DNA of 64,000 bases from Botryotinia globosa. Its lineage: Eukaryota > Ascomycota > Leotiomycetes > Helotiales > Sclerotiniaceae. The DNA lies in contig RCSZ01000002.1 in the NCBI GenBank assembly GCA_014898425.1, positions 1,302,001-1,366,000 of the forward strand, written 5' to 3'. The notes below the pieces were generated by a model, which worked only from the letters and a program-made list of their open reading frames with translations, was not told where the DNA came from and searched no databases. Below, piece by piece: positions 63,340-64,000 of the stretch (positions are counted from its first letter, which is position 1; the number at the start of each line of letters is the position of its first letter). The translations under genes were made by a program, and so were the position numbers.

Positions 63340-64000
63340 CCAGGTATTGCCTATTTTGGTATCTTCAAGTTTCCTGTTTAGACTTCGATCGAGTTTGATT
63401 GCCTATTTTGGCAATCTCTCATTTCCTGTTCAGGCTTCTACTGGCCTTTGGATCTGCCCTTAGCCTTTAGTGAGTCCTCTCCTATTCTCCACCTGCTAAC
63501 ATGCAATCGTGTTCCTTTACTGATAACGCATGCTCAGCTGAACTCGGCGTCGCCGATGTTGTTTGAACCCTAATCACCAGCATTGCACTACGCATAATCC
63601 ACATCATCCTCCTCCAATTATCCAGTCAACCTTGCTTCATAAGCATCCTTCCCTGCTTTTCGTTAACAGATTCTCAATCTATCGTTCCATCCAGCATGCT
63701 CAACGTTCCGGAATAGGAAATTCTTGTCAAGCTTGCTCAGGGGCTTCGCCTCAAATTCCCTATCTAATCTCAACCAGCTGATCTCGAAGATTTGAAAGAG
63801 GAAACTGGTTAGGTATTCTAAAGTTAAGGGGATTAGCCCAGTGGATCTCCAGGATTTTTATGATCACAGTTCCACAGTTGATGTGGTATTGAAATAGAGC
63901 GATGGTACATAGGTCCAGTATGCATGATAAAGAGAATCTAGGGTATTCAATATCCTGGGAGTGTTGTTCACCTTCCTCATTTGACCCGCTACTTATCAAT
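63340..64000 (+). pseudogene. Tandem unit 2, diverged copy of the same gene, runs off the window
   Basis: It starts like unit 1 with CCAGGTATTG. It has the equivalents of the intron (branch TTACTGATAAC, acceptor GCTCAG at about 63,540; the donor reads GCTAAC instead of GTAAG), the GGCGTCGCCG exon word, and the acceptor AATAG followed by GAAATTCTTGT. Its last coding part reads YSKVKGISPVDLQDFYDHSS, TVDVVLK, stop, against YAKVNGNDQVNLHDYYGNNS, SAVDMA in unit 1. A 2-base difference and stops between GAAATTC and this part suggest a broken copy. The first 100 bp contain an internal repeat of TGCCTATTTTGG about 53 bp apart. Confidence 0.45.

Overview
The window looks like a gene-poor, extremely AT-rich block of a filamentous ascomycete (Pezizomycotina) genome. 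Three things point there. One intact spliced gene encodes a FunK1-type kinase, a family known from Dikarya. The repeats are LTR retrotransposons and pogo/Fot-type DNA elements of fungal type. Almost every transposon reading frame is broken by changes that fit repeat-induced point mutation (RIP): Gln and Trp codons read as stops, the YLDD of reverse transcriptase reads YLNN, and Cys and His codons read as Tyr. No species call is possible.

Layout. 1-1,021: unrecognised decayed coding remnant and a 10-bp tandem repeat. 1,024-1,368: small TIR element. About 1,790-7,215: decayed Ty1/copia gag-pol. 7,233-7,498: uninterrupted TTA microsatellite. 7,620-11,207: GC-normal island with the FunK1 gene, an 18-bp minisatellite and a broken MADS-like gene start that is cut by a solo LTR (11,208-11,840). 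12,580-29,202: Ty3/gypsy element on the minus strand with 161-bp LTRs and target duplication GATAA; a chromodomain gypsy (19,550-27,605, plus strand, 275-bp LTRs, duplication GTACT/GTATT) is nested inside it. 30,401-30,876: second small TIR element. 31,320-34,486: copia gag fragment, an LTR-like repeat and an LTR. 34,738-54,300: a minus-strand gypsy of a 186-bp-LTR family, split by a second member of the same family (38,014-50,981, duplication AATAT). That inner copy carries a large insertion holding a 2.5-kb Fot/pogo transposon with 92-bp TIRs, and two inverted-repeat elements; a third TIR element lies in the outer copy. 54,331-57,438: copia gag-protease, cut by another gypsy (57,439 to about 62,320). 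62,330-64,000: GC-normal sequence with a promoter-like stretch and two diverged tandem copies, about 0.81-0.86 kb apart, of a gene I do not recognise.

The insertions can be ordered because several have an unoccupied homologous site elsewhere in the window, which fixes their borders. The only gene that looks functional is the FunK1 kinase; the right-hand tandem unit may contain intact exons. Most retroelement borders marked with TSDs are direct observations. Family names come from conserved motifs read by eye, without a database search.
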